A stretch of 64,000 bases of DNA from Rhizobium rosettiformans W3 (GTDB lineage Bacteria > Pseudomonadota > Alphaproteobacteria > Rhizobiales > Rhizobiaceae), in contig NZ_STGU01000010.1 of the NCBI RefSeq assembly GCF_004912135.1, positions 1 to 64,000 on the forward strand. Reading direction: 5' to 3'. Both the position numbers and the translations under genes were made by a program. A model generated the notes under the pieces. It searched no databases. It was not told where the DNA came from and worked only from the letters and a program-made list of their open reading frames with translations. Shown piece after piece: positions 63,217-64,000 of this stretch (the first letter of the stretch is position 1; every line of letters begins with the position of its first letter).

Positions 63217-63843
63217 TCAGGATGTCTTGGTCGCCATCACTTCAATCAGTTTGACACCAAATCGTGTATCGTCGTTCTCGAGAACGGTGATCTCGCCGCG
63301 CGCGATGCGCCGGCCATTCACCATGATCTCGACAGGCTCGCCGATCTTCTTGTCCAGCGCGATGATGGCGCCTTCCTCGAGGTTCATAAGCCCGGACACC
63401 TGCATGCGGCTGGAGCCGAGCACGATCTGGACCTCGATCGGGATGTCCATGATCAGGTCGAGATTGGCGCTGAGGCCGCTGCCCGGTTCCTGCTGGGTTC
63501 CGGTCGAGCCACCGAAGTCGCCGCCGCCGAAATCGCTGGAACCGCCGAAGTCGCTGGCCCCACCAAAATCGCTGCCGCCGCCAAGATCACTGGACCCGCC
63601 GAAATCGCCGAGGCCGAAGTCGTCGCTCGGGGTCGCTGCAGCGCCGCCGCCAAAATCCGATTCGAACGCCGCAAGCGGGTCGTCCTTGAGACCGAGGTCG
63701 GAACCGAAATCGCCCAGTCCGCCTTCGGCATCTGCCTTCAGGACGCCGCGAAGGTCGTCGACCGCCTGGTCGAAATCGGTGTCGCTCGCACCTGGCATCG
63801 CCAGAGCGTCGTCATCCTTCGGTGGTGTCTTCTTCGTTGCCAT
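63217..63843 (-). CDS. fliN: flagellar motor switch protein FliN (Gly/Asp/Phe-repeat N-terminus)
   Basis: A 208-residue protein. Residues 1-125 are low complexity, with six or so repeats of the type [12 protein letters not shown] after an acidic start. The C-terminal 80 residues are the SpoA/FliN domain ([60 protein letters not shown]). It binds FliM and, in other bacteria, CheY-P and FliH. The ATG at 63843 lies 12 bases after GAGG, a long spacing; an alternative codon at 63900 would add 19 residues. Usual FliN length is 130-200, so the repeat region is an extension. Confidence 0.9.
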   Translation of the reverse strand: MATKKTPPKDDDALAMPGASDTDFDQAVDDLRGVLKADAEGGLGDFGSDLGLKDDPLAAFESDFGGGAAATPSDDFGLGDFGGSSDLGGGSDFGGASDFGGSSDFGGGDFGGSTGTQQEPGSGLSANLDLIMDIPIEVQIVLGSSRMQVSGLMNLEEGAIIALDKKIGEPVEIMVNGRRIARGEITVLENDDTRFGVKLIEVMATKTS

Positions 63844-63904
63844 GGATTGATTATTCCTCTTGAAACTTGCCTCAAGCTGCCGTGGGTCAAGCCCCGGCAA
63901 ATGC

Positions 63905-64000
63905 CTAGCTCATCAAATGCTTTAAGATCTCATCTTCGCTGCTCACATTGTCCTTCACCCGGACCGTGTAATTCTCGCCCGCACGGCCGAACTCGCAGAC
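63905..64000 (-). CDS. fliM: C-terminal end of FliM, flagellar switch protein (cut by window edge)
   Basis: On the minus strand the frame entering at 64000 reads [20 protein letters not shown] and ends with [10 protein letters not shown] and a TAG at 63905-63907. The stretch resembles the C-terminal SpoA end of rhizobial FliM, and the position before fliN matches that order. Only 31 codons are visible. The stop is 61 bases before the fliN ATG. Confidence 0.7.
   Translation of the reverse strand, partial: VCEFGRAGENYTVRVKDNVSSEDEILKHLMS

Noticed and set aside
63480-63620. Tandem-repeat-like DNA in fliN
   Set aside because: The repeats are in-frame codons for DFGG units of one protein, with irregular spacing, not a CRISPR or intergenic repeat.

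Overview
The window looks like chromosomal DNA (high GC, about 60% or more by eye) from an alphaproteobacterium of the Rhizobiaceae (Rhizobium/Agrobacterium/Sinorhizobium group). The best evidence is the right-hand 16 kb. Its order globin-type MCP - cheS - cheY1 - cheA - cheW - cheR - cheB - cheY2 - cheD - cheT - fliF - visN - visR, with fliM - fliN - fliG - flhB on the opposite strand, is the rhizobial chemotaxis/flagellar locus. The Ku/LigD pair, the PobR/PobA pair and the many GTG/TTG starts fit this assignment. No tRNA, rRNA, CRISPR array, IS element or prophage was seen.

Left end, 1-11.4 kb. A truncated lipoprotein gene and a cytochrome b561 gene are followed by an unusual cluster. One arm runs leftwards: MDR dehydrogenase, PTPS-like protein, GT4 glycosyltransferase, SAM methyltransferase. 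The other runs rightwards: GTP cyclohydrolase II, CDP-alcohol phosphatidyltransferase, FkbM methyltransferase. A stand-alone RibD-type reductase converges on the first arm. A YbhN-type membrane protein and an LtaS-like membrane sulfatase follow. Chemically this reads as a GTP-derived pteridine or pyrimidine that is glycosylated and methylated, possibly linked to envelope lipid chemistry. I know of no described product, and this is my main candidate for an undescribed system.

11.4-18.4 kb is an aromatic-acid catabolic island: pobR/pobA, an aldehyde dehydrogenase (vdh), a MarR regulator, a hydroxycinnamoyl-CoA ligase and a hydroxycinnamoyl-CoA hydratase-lyase. Together they convert p-coumarate to 4-hydroxybenzaldehyde, 4-hydroxybenzoate and then protocatechuate; ferulate would stop at vanillate here. 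After a CsbD-like gene, 18.9-26.2 kb holds a five-gene operon resembling Bacillus ycsFGI-kipIA, with an added biotin carboxylase-BCCP protein, and a divergent GntR regulator. It probably handles 5-oxoproline or a related lactam. 26.2-32.4 kb is an uptake-and-oxidation cassette: TetR, an ABC importer, an NtaA/SnaA-type flavin monooxygenase, a flavin reductase and an SDR.

32.5-43.3 kb is a loose collection: thioesterase, exported histidine phosphatase, GH25 lipoprotein, treZ, BON protein, HWE-family histidine kinase, several very small uncharacterised genes, DUF2934 protein and glgA. 43.6-47.9 kb is an NHEJ module with two different Ku genes around ligD. The rest is the chemotaxis operon, with start/stop overlaps at most junctions, followed by fliF, the visN/visR motility regulators and the leftward flagellar genes; fliM is cut by the window end.

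All assignments come from reading motifs, gene order, start sites and spacing. No homology search was possible, so product names rest on recognised family motifs.
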